Assembly: GCA_039920305.1 (NCBI GenBank)
Contig: JBDSEA010000172.1
Location: 1-20,449 of the forward strand
Reading direction: 5' to 3'
Source: DASRAJ01 sp039920305
GTDB taxonomy: Bacteria; Bacteroidota; Bacteroidia; Chitinophagales; UBA10324
Length of the DNA: 20,449 nucleotides
In this document: one piece after another, positions 8,021-16,026 of the stretch
How the letters are laid out: every line of letters begins with the position of its first letter
Numbering within the stretch: position 1 is the first letter of the stretch
The notes under the pieces: generated by a model
The model's input: the letters and a program-made list of their open reading frames with translations, nothing else
Database searches by the model: none
Told to the model about the DNA's origin: nothing
Position numbers and translations under genes: made by a program

Positions 8021-9652
8021 TCAGAACGTCAATGTCCCAATCATATAGTTTTTTCCTTTCTCAGCATATAAAAAAACCTGGTGTTCATTGATCTGTTCGC
8101 TCACTACCGGTCGAAGTATAACACCCTCGCTCTTATTGCTGAAGATGTAACTCTTCTTCCATGAGCCGTCATCCCGCAGCGTAACCAGGGTAGCAATGGA
8201 TGATCTGCCATCATATGGTGCTATTCTTTTCGGATCATTCTCTGCAAGATTTTTTTCATTGTCGTTGAAGATGAAATAGATCTTATCGCCGTGGATTGCC
8301 TTGGTATATGAAAGATAATATTTGCCTCCCTCACTTGCCTGAACTTTCGGGATTTTTACAGCCCAGTCAATTTGTAAATCGGCATTTACATTCACAGCTA
8401 TGATGTGGTTATAATGGTACACATAATGGGTTGAATAAGAATAAGATTTAGTGGCGGAATTGTATGAGGATGTAGTGTAGGTTGAAACATAATACTGTTC
8501 CGCAATCAGTACTGCGCCCCCATCACTCCGGGGAATTACATCATCGAGATCGAAGTCCACTAATTCGGATCCGGTACTCTTTTTTGGATTTTTATCTTCC
8601 TTTTTATCTTCCTTTTCATCCTTACCCTTTTTTTCAGATGGACGGAACATCTCAAGAAATTCAGGATCAAAGTTCCGGGTGCCTTCCTTCAGAACATCCC
8701 CTGATTCCACATCAATCTGCATGCAGTAAGTTCCTTTAATGCTGAATGTACCACGGGCGGAATAGAACCCCGCACAAATCAGTTTTCCATCATCCGTAAC
8801 CCCGAAGCTCATGTCAGTAATAAAATTGTCCTTGAGTGAAAGAGTATATTCTTTAAAGCTTTCCCCGTCTTCGCGGTAGGCGAGCATCTTGTAAACATAA
8901 TTTGGCTCACCGCTTCGCTTTTCTTTCACCATTTCCTTATACAACCTTCCAAGGACGTAAGCGTTTCCATCGTTATCGCAATAGGATCGCTCGGTGGCAA
9001 ATAGCTTAGAGTCATATGGAAGCATGATCTCTTTTTGCCACTTTACCTTCATCTCATCATCCATCACCACAAGATTATAGCGCTGACTGGTTTGCTTTTC
9101 ATCTGCCACAAAACCAAAGATCGCCACTGTTTTACGGTCGCGCGAAATTTTAGCGTTGAAAGAACCCTCGTTCCTTTTATTCTTAACCGGCATCATCATC
9201 AGTTGCTTTGGAGCGCCTGACAACTGCAGGCTGCTTTTGCTGATGGGCTGAACATAAAGCACTAACTGGTCTTTCTTTTTACTGTAATAGCTTATGAGAG
9301 CATAGAGTTGTCCGTTGAGCATCAGTATCTGGTTGATGCCTGCATCATCCCCGTCAATTTGCGGACTGATCTCCTGCATTTTACTTACTCCAAAACTTTT
9401 TTTATTGTGTGATTCAAGAATGTAGTCAGGTGTATGGGAAACAAAGCTTCTTTTATTCTTCTCCCTGAGCAGGAAATAGTTTGCATCATCCTCTCCAATA
9501 TAATCATGCAGGGTGGCATTGGAAGGCTCCTTCATGTCAGGACTCAGGTCAAGCTTCGCATCAGTTTTATTGAATTGGGCAAAAAGTGAAGAATGAAAAA
9601 TAATGATCAGCAGCACAGTGGTATTAACAGTCCTTGGGGTTAACAATTTCAT
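8021..9652 (-). CDS. Exported protein of unknown function, predicted beta-propeller-like
   Basis: I recognise no named domain in this 543-residue protein. The ATG at 9652 starts a signal peptide (MKLLTPRTVNTTVLLIIIF, ending SLFAQ, about 1-26); a longer frame to 9703 only adds a non-signal stretch. The body has repeated short beta segments with Asp/Gly turns (YCDNDGNAYVLGRLY, FGVTDDGKLICAGFY, VIPRSDGGAVLIAEQYY), which suggest a propeller of four or more blades. Two low-complexity parts interrupt it: a Lys/Glu/Asp linker (340-358) encoded by a tandem 12-bp repeat, and a Tyr/Ser/Thr-rich stretch (387-414). I see no T9SS sorting tail; the protein ends in ..YMIGTLTF, so it probably stays in the periplasm or is anchored otherwise. 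Confidence 0.8.
   Translation of the reverse strand: MKLLTPRTVNTTVLLIIIFHSSLFAQFNKTDAKLDLSPDMKEPSNATLHDYIGEDDANYFLLREKNKRSFVSHTPDYILESHNKKSFGVSKMQEISPQIDGDDAGINQILMLNGQLYALISYYSKKKDQLVLYVQPISKSSLQLSGAPKQLMMMPVKNKRNEGSFNAKISRDRKTVAIFGFVADEKQTSQRYNLVVMDDEMKVKWQKEIMLPYDSKLFATERSYCDNDGNAYVLGRLYKEMVKEKRSGEPNYVYKMLAYREDGESFKEYTLSLKDNFITDMSFGVTDDGKLICAGFYSARGTFSIKGTYCMQIDVESGDVLKEGTRNFDPEFLEMFRPSEKKGKDEKEDKKEDKNPKKSTGSELVDFDLDDVIPRSDGGAVLIAEQYYVSTYTTSSYNSATKSYSYSTHYVYHYNHIIAVNVNADLQIDWAVKIPKVQASEGGKYYLSYTKAIHGDKIYFIFNDNEKNLAENDPKRIAPYDGRSSIATLVTLRDDGSWKKSYIFSNKSEGVILRPVVSEQINEHQVFLYAEKGKNYMIGTLTF
8589..8624 (-). repeat. In-frame 12-bp tandem repeat (two perfect copies plus a degenerate third)
   Basis: The plus-strand unit TTTTTATCTTCC occurs at 8589-8600 and again, identical, at 8601-8612; 8613-8624 is a diverged third copy. 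In the gene frame (minus strand) each unit encodes four residues of the Lys/Glu/Asp linker. A 12-bp unit keeps the frame when copies are gained or lost. Confidence 0.85.
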
Positions 9653-9772
9653 AGTTAAATAATGTTTGGATGTGAAAATAAATTTCGCGCGTCGAATAAC
9701 CAAGCGGTCATTAGATGAATTTGGTTGATTATCAGTAATTGGATCGCTGCCCTTTATTTGCTTTTACCTGGA

Positions 9773-9802
9773 TTGAATAAAATAATCAAACCTTTATTTT
9801 CG
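9773..9802 (+). promoter_or_regulatory. Candidate promoter, near-leaderless, of the 692-residue T9SS protein
   Basis: TTG at 9773-9775 is followed after 19 bases by TATTTTCG at 9795-9802, which differs from TAnnTTTG at one base. The spacing matches the Bacteroidota -33/-7 arrangement. Only six bases separate the -7 box from the ATG at 9809, so transcription would begin about at the start codon. This also argues against the longer frame that starts at 9725, upstream of the promoter. Confidence 0.45.
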
Positions 9803-9808
9803 CCATTG

Positions 9809-11887
9809 ATGAAGCGCATTATTTCTCTCACATTACTGCTTTCACTTGTCACTCATCTTTCCCGCGCCCAGCAATCCTTTGACCGCGAAACCATTGATGT
9901 GGGAAATATTGGATTATCGGTTACTAATGCTGGAACCATCGGCAGGCCGGATGTGGTGAACGACCCGGGCGGTGAGCCCTCAATGGAGTATCCAATCAAT
10001 TCCGGTATCGAGCATTTGTTTGAAGGAGGCATCTGGATTGGCGCACTTGTTAATGGGCAGGTTGCAGTTTCTACAGCATCCCTTGATGCGCCTGAGGGAT
10101 ATACTACCGGTGAAGCGGGCTTTGAATTTTCATCTGCTGTGGGAAGTTTTCTTCAGCAGCGATCATCACTAACTTACAGCGACTTTTTTTCACTGGATGC
10201 TGTTTCGCACCTGGATGTACTTGCTGACTTTTCTGATTCCAATACTGTAGTTCCGGGTACTTCGATCCCTGTCGCTGATCATACACTGCCCTTAAAGGCA
10301 GCGGTGCATTTAGAATGCTATGCGTGGAATTTTTCTTACGCTGATTACTTCGTGATACTTAATTATACCATCACCAATAAGTCGAATAATACCTGGGATT
10401 CAGTATGGATGGGTATGTGGACTGATCTGGTCGTGAGGAATGTAAATGTCGCAACCGATAACGGTACTGCTTTTTACAGCCATGGCGCCGGCGGATTCAT
10501 TGATTCCCTTTCTGCGGTTTATGCATGGGATGTGAATGGCGATCCCGGCTACACGGATTCGTATGGTGCATCTCAATTTCTCGGCATCGAATGGAGAAAT
10601 CAATTTATTCACCCTGCGAATACGGTGAATGTTGTTGCGGCAGGATATCTGCCACCTTTAATAAATGCAAACTTCTGGAATTATAAATCTTTTGACGGCT
10701 CCCAGTTCGGTGCACCGGTTGATGATGTGCAGCGGTATGATAAGTTGAAGCATGGTCTGGACTTTACTGATCCCTCCATCATTTCACAGCTGGAAACCCC
10801 TTCAAACCGCACCCAGCTTCTGTCAGCCGGGCCTGTGGCGCAGGTACTGCCGCAGGAATCATTTACCTATGTGGTTGCGATGGTATGTGCACATCAGCTC
10901 ACTGATCAGGTGGATGATGATGAATCGCGCCAGGAGCTATATAACCATCTGGGATGGGCAAAGAGTACCTACCTGGGTGAAGATGACAATGAAAATGGCC
11001 AGCTGGATGAGGGAGAAGACCTGATACCGAACGGAATGCTGGACCGGTATATACTTCCCGAGCCGCCGGCCACACCAGAAGTGAGGATCATCCCGGAATC
11101 AAATAAAGTGACCATTTACTGGGATGAGTCAGCAGAGTATTCCATTGATCCCATTTCACGGCTTATGGATTTTGAAGGTTACAGAATCTACCGCTCAAAT
11201 ATCGGGGACGATGTAAATAATATTTCCACCCAAAACTTAATTGCCCAATGGGATAAGCCAGGCAATGCAATCGGATATAACAATGGATTTGAGATGATCC
11301 GGCTTAGCACTCCTGTTATTTTTGACGGTGATACCACCCTGTATTTTTATAAGTTTGAACAGGCCGGTCTCCTCAATGGATGGCAATATGTATTTGTGAT
11401 CACATCTTTTGACGGGGGCAATGCTGATCTTGGTCTTGCATCACTCGAATCATCCATTGTAGAAAATACTTTTCGCGTCTGGTGCGGAACACCTTTAAAT
11501 GAATTCAATTCTAATGGGGAACAGGCAGCAGTGGGAGTGTATCCCAACCCTTACCACATCAGCGCAGCATGGGATGGTGTAACACCACAGACAAAAAAAA
11601 TTTATTTCTATAATCTTCCGTCTAAGTGTGACATTACCATTTATACCTTATCAGGCGATGTGGTGAGGGTACTGCATCATAATGCCCCCACATATAATGG
11701 TGAGGATATTCAATGGTTCCAGGTTTATGCAGGTGATTCGGTACAGCGGGTCATGCCAGGAGGTGAGCATGCCTGGGATATTCTGTCAGAAAGCAATCAG
11801 TCCGTAATGCAGGGTATTTATCTTTATAGTGTGAAGGACCTGAATTCAGGTATCAGCCATGAGGGACGGTTTGTGATAATCAGGTGA
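9809..11887 (+). CDS. T9SS-exported protein with EF-hand loop and Fn3-like domain
   Basis: This 692-residue protein starts with a signal peptide (MKRIISLTLLLSLV, ending SRAQ, about 1-21). The N-terminal two thirds hold a beta-rich region (GIEHLFEGGIWIGALVNG; ILNYTITNKSNNTWDSVWMG) of the kind found in long secreted proteins of the FCB group. Residues 392-403 form a perfect EF-hand loop pattern DxNxNGxLDxGE and lead into LIPNGMLDRY. An Fn3-like domain follows (about 420-555: PATPEVRIIPESNKVTIYW, FEGYRIYRS). The tail (about 575-692) is a FlgD-like/T9SS sorting domain with VYPNPYH, ITIYTLSGDVVRVL, QGIYLYSVKD and closing GRFVIIR. No catalytic motif is visible; adhesion or matrix function is only a guess. 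The longer frame from 9725 is rejected because of the signal peptide and promoter position. Confidence 0.88.
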   Translation: MKRIISLTLLLSLVTHLSRAQQSFDRETIDVGNIGLSVTNAGTIGRPDVVNDPGGEPSMEYPINSGIEHLFEGGIWIGALVNGQVAVSTASLDAPEGYTTGEAGFEFSSAVGSFLQQRSSLTYSDFFSLDAVSHLDVLADFSDSNTVVPGTSIPVADHTLPLKAAVHLECYAWNFSYADYFVILNYTITNKSNNTWDSVWMGMWTDLVVRNVNVATDNGTAFYSHGAGGFIDSLSAVYAWDVNGDPGYTDSYGASQFLGIEWRNQFIHPANTVNVVAAGYLPPLINANFWNYKSFDGSQFGAPVDDVQRYDKLKHGLDFTDPSIISQLETPSNRTQLLSAGPVAQVLPQESFTYVVAMVCAHQLTDQVDDDESRQELYNHLGWAKSTYLGEDDNENGQLDEGEDLIPNGMLDRYILPEPPATPEVRIIPESNKVTIYWDESAEYSIDPISRLMDFEGYRIYRSNIGDDVNNISTQNLIAQWDKPGNAIGYNNGFEMIRLSTPVIFDGDTTLYFYKFEQAGLLNGWQYVFVITSFDGGNADLGLASLESSIVENTFRVWCGTPLNEFNSNGEQAAVGVYPNPYHISAAWDGVTPQTKKIYFYNLPSKCDITIYTLSGDVVRVLHHNAPTYNGEDIQWFQVYAGDSVQRVMPGGEHAWDILSESNQSVMQGIYLYSVKDLNSGISHEGRFVIIR

Positions 11888-11917
11888 GATTCTGATTTCA
11901 ATTCTTAATGAATCTCA
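11885..11917. terminator. Possible shared hairpin between two convergent genes
   Basis: TGAGATTC at 11885-11892 and GAATCTCA at 11910-11917 are a perfect 8-bp inverted repeat with a 17-base loop. It contains the stop codon of the plus-strand gene (11885-11887) in its left arm and that of the minus-strand gene (11898-11900) in its loop. Neither side has a T tract, so it is an unproven bidirectional stop signal. Confidence 0.35.
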
Positions 11918-12752
11918 AAACATCCCCGTCATTTCCCTTTCTGATTACCAGCAAAAATTCACCTTGCTCAAGTTCAGCAATAGAAATTTGTGTCAAAGAC
12001 TGATTAGAGAATGTGGCATATCTGTTCCTTCCCAGCACATCAACAATAGTGAGGTTCGCTTTGACCTGAGGATTTTGATCCAGCTTTACATATAATATCT
12101 GGTCCTGAACAAAAATTTGAGGTTGAGATGTATTTGCCTGCGCTGAAATGATGGTAGCTGTTCCGGTATCGCCGGCAATAATTAATTCATCCGGCAACAT
12201 ATTGTAGGCATAGTCATGCAGCGTAACTCCGCAGCCATAGCCATCCACGCTCATGCGCATCCACCCATAATAGGTGCCGCCATTGTTCTTCAGCCTGAAG
12301 CCAAAAAATTTATTCGTGGTATTGGCCCAGTTGCCCTCTGCAGAGTAGATTCCGGCAATATCCTTCCTGTAGAGATAACCGAGAAGGAAGGTTGCACTTG
12401 GTATCCAGCTAAGATTGTCATCTATAACAGTCCCTGAATTCAATGGGGCCAGTCCGGATGCTGCACCGGCAAGACTGTTGTACGAGGATGCCCTGATGCT
12501 TGCGGTGCAGGAAACCTGGTAATAATTCTGTGAGTTGTATACCATTACATTGGATACATGAGCTGCATTGAATGCAATATCATATATCCCATCATTGTTA
12601 AGGTCGAACTGAGAGAACCCTGAAAGCAATTCGTCCGGAATGAAATCATGGTAAACCACCTGAGCCTCAGAGGATTTTGCTGCAGAAAAAAAGGCCGTTG
12701 TCATGGCGGTATAAGCGAGAAGTTTTTCAGAAAGGGAAATGTTTTTATTCAT
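11898..12752 (-). CDS. Exported protein with degenerate T9SS-type sorting tail
   Basis: This 284-residue protein has an N-terminal export signal with an unusually long start (MNKNISLSEKLLAYTAMTTA, cleaved near SEAQ at about 31). FSQFDLNNDGIYDIAFN (46-62) has the DxNxDGxxD pattern of calcium-binding FG-GAP/EF-hand type loops. The middle carries FGFRLKNNGGTYYGWMRMSV and LHDYAYN, a motif pair common in secreted Bacteroidota proteins. The C-terminal 75 residues read like a type A sorting domain (LYVKLDQNP, ANLTIVDVLGRNRYA, LEQGEFLLVIRK, ending VLRFIKN), but the usual YPNP motif is altered to DQNP. The start ATG at 12752 follows a TATCTTTG promoter box. Function unknown; it converges on the 692-residue protein with a 10-bp gap. 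Confidence 0.83.
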   Translation of the reverse strand: MNKNISLSEKLLAYTAMTTAFFSAAKSSEAQVVYHDFIPDELLSGFSQFDLNNDGIYDIAFNAAHVSNVMVYNSQNYYQVSCTASIRASSYNSLAGAASGLAPLNSGTVIDDNLSWIPSATFLLGYLYRKDIAGIYSAEGNWANTTNKFFGFRLKNNGGTYYGWMRMSVDGYGCGVTLHDYAYNMLPDELIIAGDTGTATIISAQANTSQPQIFVQDQILYVKLDQNPQVKANLTIVDVLGRNRYATFSNQSLTQISIAELEQGEFLLVIRKGNDGDVLRFIKN

Positions 12753-12785
12753 AAGATGACTTTGCTTTTCACATTTGTTTCAACT

Positions 12786-12793
12786 CAAAGATA
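12786..12793 (-). promoter_or_regulatory. Candidate -7 promoter box (TATCTTTG)
   Basis: On the minus strand this reads TATCTTTG, a full match to TAnnTTTG, 33 bp upstream of the ATG at 12752. No clear TTG -33 element is seen. It lies in the 240-bp divergent intergenic region 12753-12992; I could not identify a matching box for the plus-strand gene there. Confidence 0.45.
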
Positions 12794-12992
12794 AGTGACT
12801 GACAGCAGTCCGGAGACTGGTGTTTTTGAGTGAGTTGAATGCAGCTTATTCCGTATATCAAAAAATTAATTTTCCGACATTAGATCAATCAATTATTTTT
12901 CGGCCAGCAAATACACCATTGAAAATAAAAGGAACATTGCTAATCTTATCCCTGAAATTAAATTCCTAAATCAATTATAAAACAACACACTG

Positions 12993-15155
12993 ATGAAGAA
13001 ATTCTCCTTGCTTATTTCCTTGCTTTCCGCTTTTCATTTTGCGCAAGCACAATATCCGCTTGTTAGTATTCATGACATTGAATTTGTGAGCGCACAGGAT
13101 CTTTCCCTTGGAATTGATACCTCAGTTTATTATGGTGATACTGTTCAGGTTGAAGGTATTGTAACTTTTGATCCATGTGATTATGGGCTGAGCCAGTCAG
13201 GCAGCAGGGTGGGTACCTGGCTCGAGGATCCGGCCGGAGGCGCATGGAGCGGTGTTCATGTGTTGATTGATGCTGCAGCTATCGGCTACAGCGGCACTTT
13301 GGAAGATTTAAATAATGATGTGCAGTTCATTGATAATTTTCAACCCGGCAACAAGGTGAAATGCACAGGTATTGTGAGCAGTTTTGGTATCAATGGTTCC
13401 ACACCCGTACCGGGTAATACGCAAATTTTATTATTGCCAATTCAATCGTCCATCACAGGATTGGGTAGCATTCCGGCCCCATCCCTGGTCACAATTGATC
13501 AGTTTCAATTAAATGATGGCGGGGGAGGACAAACCATACAATATACTACAGGCGAACAATGGGAAGGTGTGTATGTTGAAATTGATAATGTCACTGTAAC
13601 CGATGTTAGTCTCGGCAGCGGTTCTAATACTGGCAGAACCTTCTGGACTATACAGGACCAGGCAGGAAATAAAATGCAGATCCGGGATGTCAGCGGCTGG
13701 ATCCGAAATGATACCAGTGATAACTTCTGCACTCCCTCGGGCTCCAATACACCATGGCAATTCGACATTTCGCCATACACCGGTGCCACCATTTCGTTTC
13801 TGCGGGGTCACATCATTGAATATTGCAGCACCAACACCGGGTGCGAATACCATATTTCTCCGCGTGATACAAATGACATTGGCGTGGTGACCGCAGCGCC
13901 GCCAATCATCAGCAATGTTCAGCTGAGCAATCCAGTACCCACCACCTCCCAAAGTCAGACGGTAAGCGCCACTGTTACTGATATTGATGGAATTGTTACC
14001 AGTGCCTCACTTTATTATTCTGTGGGCTTGGGAAATCAAACCTACATTTATGTAGCTATGACTCAAAGCGGAAATACCTGGAGCGCAACGATCCCTGCAG
14101 TGGGTATTGACAGCTCGTATGTAAATTACTGGATCAGGGCATATGATGATGAGGGCAATTACAGTAATTTCCCGGATACCCTGGCCACTAATTCTTTTTA
14201 CTGGGTTATCAACAGCGGCATCAATTCTATCAAAGATGTGCAATACAATCCCACCGGAAATGCCACTCCGTTCCTTGCCGGCAAATGGATCTACAACATG
14301 AGTGTGGAAGGAATTGTAATGGCAACAACAGGTTTTTTTGACCTGGGTTTAACTACCATCCAGGATGGAGAAGGAGCATGGCACGGAATCTATCTGCGCG
14401 GACAAAATCTGAGCAGTCTGCAGCGTGGGGATAAGATCAAGATCACTTCGGGAAAGGTATTTGAGAATTTCAATGTCACATTTTTTGACAGCACCACCTA
14501 TCTCGTGCTTTCCAATGGAAATCCGCCATATACACCCTGGCTGGCAGTGGATGAAGATTCAATTCATGATGGTGTGTTTAATGAGACCGAGCCGTATGAA
14601 GGATTGCTTATCGGTTTCAATAACATGTTTGTGGTGAACCAGAATCCAGATGATCCGTCTGCTTTTGGGGAATGGGCAATAGATGATAACACCATTGATA
14701 ATGTGGGAATGAGGTGCGATGATTATTCCAATGATATAGGCATTGACTTCGCATCTGACTCACTCGCTCTCAATCAATCACTGGCTTATATTTACGGAGT
14801 ACTCTACTACAGTTTTGGAAACTGGAAAATGCTGCCTCGCAATAAGGATGATGTTGCTGGATATAAAACTCTTACGGGTATAGAAAGCGATCTGCTGAAC
14901 CCGGTTGAGGTGAATTGCTATCCCAATCCTGTTACCGGGGCGCTGAATCTTCAGTTACAACTCAATCAATATGCTTCATTAAACATCAGGATTTTGAGCT
15001 CAGACGGAGAGACAATGACCGAATCAAAACAACAATTTGTGGCAGGGAAGCATGACCTTTTGATTTCAGCAAAAACATGGAGCAGCGGAATATACTTGTT
15101 GCAGATTACAGGGGAAAACTTCCATTACACCGGAAAGATCGCGGTTGTGAAATAG
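12993..15155 (+). CDS. T9SS-exported protein with duplicated OB-fold-like module and Fn3-like domain
   Basis: This 720-residue protein has a signal peptide (MKKFSLLISLLSAFHFAQAQ, 1-20). A first module (25-298) begins SIHDIEF, contains GDTVQVEGIVTFD and WLEDPAGGAWSGVHVLID, and ends ISPRDTNDIGVV. After an Fn3-like domain (about 303-400), a second module (411-624) begins SIKDVQY, contains MSVEGIVMA, IQDGEGAWHGIYLRG and GDKIKITSGKV, and ends LPRNKDDVAGY. The layout resembles the OB-fold nucleic-acid-binding part of ExeM-type extracellular nucleases, but no nuclease domain is present. Residues 639-720 are a T9SS type A domain (CYPNPVTGALNLQL, LNIRILSSDGETM, SSGIYLLQITG, closing KIAVVK). The role is unknown; binding of extracellular DNA or glycans is inference. 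Confidence 0.88.
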   Translation: MKKFSLLISLLSAFHFAQAQYPLVSIHDIEFVSAQDLSLGIDTSVYYGDTVQVEGIVTFDPCDYGLSQSGSRVGTWLEDPAGGAWSGVHVLIDAAAIGYSGTLEDLNNDVQFIDNFQPGNKVKCTGIVSSFGINGSTPVPGNTQILLLPIQSSITGLGSIPAPSLVTIDQFQLNDGGGGQTIQYTTGEQWEGVYVEIDNVTVTDVSLGSGSNTGRTFWTIQDQAGNKMQIRDVSGWIRNDTSDNFCTPSGSNTPWQFDISPYTGATISFLRGHIIEYCSTNTGCEYHISPRDTNDIGVVTAAPPIISNVQLSNPVPTTSQSQTVSATVTDIDGIVTSASLYYSVGLGNQTYIYVAMTQSGNTWSATIPAVGIDSSYVNYWIRAYDDEGNYSNFPDTLATNSFYWVINSGINSIKDVQYNPTGNATPFLAGKWIYNMSVEGIVMATTGFFDLGLTTIQDGEGAWHGIYLRGQNLSSLQRGDKIKITSGKVFENFNVTFFDSTTYLVLSNGNPPYTPWLAVDEDSIHDGVFNETEPYEGLLIGFNNMFVVNQNPDDPSAFGEWAIDDNTIDNVGMRCDDYSNDIGIDFASDSLALNQSLAYIYGVLYYSFGNWKMLPRNKDDVAGYKTLTGIESDLLNPVEVNCYPNPVTGALNLQLQLNQYASLNIRILSSDGETMTESKQQFVAGKHDLLISAKTWSSGIYLLQITGENFHYTGKIAVVK

Positions 15156-15188
15156 CCGAACGAATTTTTTTGCAATAATTAGTGCTCA

Positions 15189-15911
15189 TCAATCCTCTGC
15201 ACCACTGTAGATGTACCGTACAAGAGAGCGCTTTGCTACGGGAAGCAGTGTTTCATTCAGAGGAAATTCATTGCGCGCTTCAATCGCGTATGCCGCATGG
15301 CTATGCTCATTTCTGAACTGCCTGATGAGCTGAAACTTGATCTCTTCAAAAGTATTCGCGAAGCTTCTGTGATATTCCGCAATAAAATCTGTTTTAATCC
15401 CGCGGTATATCTCATTTGCGCTTTCGAAAAGGGTGATCTGATAGCTATACACACGCGTTGACTTCGATGTGGTTTGGGTGAGCATCATGTAGCCGCTTTC
15501 AGGATTCAGGGAAACAATACCTATGGGAAAAATGCTCAGGTTTTCTTCCACAGCATGATAAATTTCTTTCCCTTCTTCCATGGACGAATAGAGTTTTGGA
15601 ATGGCGAAATCCAGGATCGCCTCCACCTCTTCCATGCACGATTCATCACCAATCATCTTCTCATATTCCAGAGTAAAATTTTCAAGATCAAGCTTCGAAA
15701 GCTGCTTTGGAAATAAATTACTCACAAAAGTTTTATTCTTCCTGATGGTAATAAGATTATTATAATGCAGAAGAAGGTCTGACAAAAAAGGATAAAGCTT
15801 TTTCTCATCAAAGCTTTTGCCTGCACTCTGCAGGTAGGCAAGAAGAATGTACTTCTTGTATTCGAAGTCCACGAGACCCTCCGTAAGCCAGTCAGGATTG
15901 AGTTGATTCAA
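15189..15911 (-). CDS. Conserved-type hypothetical cytoplasmic protein with TTG start
   Basis: I recognise no domain in this 240-residue protein. It has no signal peptide or membrane segment. The first 130 residues look helical (FEYKKYILLAYLQSAGKSF; KLYPFLSDLLLHYNNL), and the second half has mixed strands and helices (SGYMMLTQTTSKSTRVYSYQ; FANTFEEIKFQLIRQFRNEH). The frame from 15911 begins with TTG. In the stretch back to the upstream in-frame stop there is no ATG, and the next in-frame ATG is at residue 86, after clearly coding-like sequence, so TTG is the likely start. It converges on the T9SS protein with a 33-bp gap, and argS lies upstream on the same strand after 115 bp. No function can be inferred from its neighbours. 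Confidence 0.75.
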   Translation of the reverse strand: MNQLNPDWLTEGLVDFEYKKYILLAYLQSAGKSFDEKKLYPFLSDLLLHYNNLITIRKNKTFVSNLFPKQLSKLDLENFTLEYEKMIGDESCMEEVEAILDFAIPKLYSSMEEGKEIYHAVEENLSIFPIGIVSLNPESGYMMLTQTTSKSTRVYSYQITLFESANEIYRGIKTDFIAEYHRSFANTFEEIKFQLIRQFRNEHSHAAYAIEARNEFPLNETLLPVAKRSLVRYIYSGAED

Positions 15912-16026
15912 GGCGGTGAGATTTAGTGCTTTCCAATGTTATGAAGAAAATTTTGCGCCGATTTTTAACATGTGTTCAATATGCACATGCAATTGTGTAA
16001 CCGTATAGTAAAATTTTGTGAAGAAA

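Noticed and set aside
13509..13952. 147-residue minus-strand open frame
   Set aside because: Shadow of the 720-residue T9SS protein; low-complexity product without motifs.
8021..15155. Secreted-protein cluster as a mobile island
   Set aside because: There is no integrase, transposase, tRNA boundary or flanking repeat, and codon and base use look like those of the housekeeping genes next to it.
15165..15171. Run of seven T after the 720-residue T9SS gene as an intrinsic terminator
   Set aside because: No stable stem of more than 3 bp precedes it.
2001..15697. The 9-mer CAAGCTTCG occurring four times (2001, 2628, 9550, 15689) as a possible dispersed signal
   Set aside because: All four are inside minus-strand genes in the same frame and encode Ala/Ser-Lys-Leu; codon preference explains them without a signal function.
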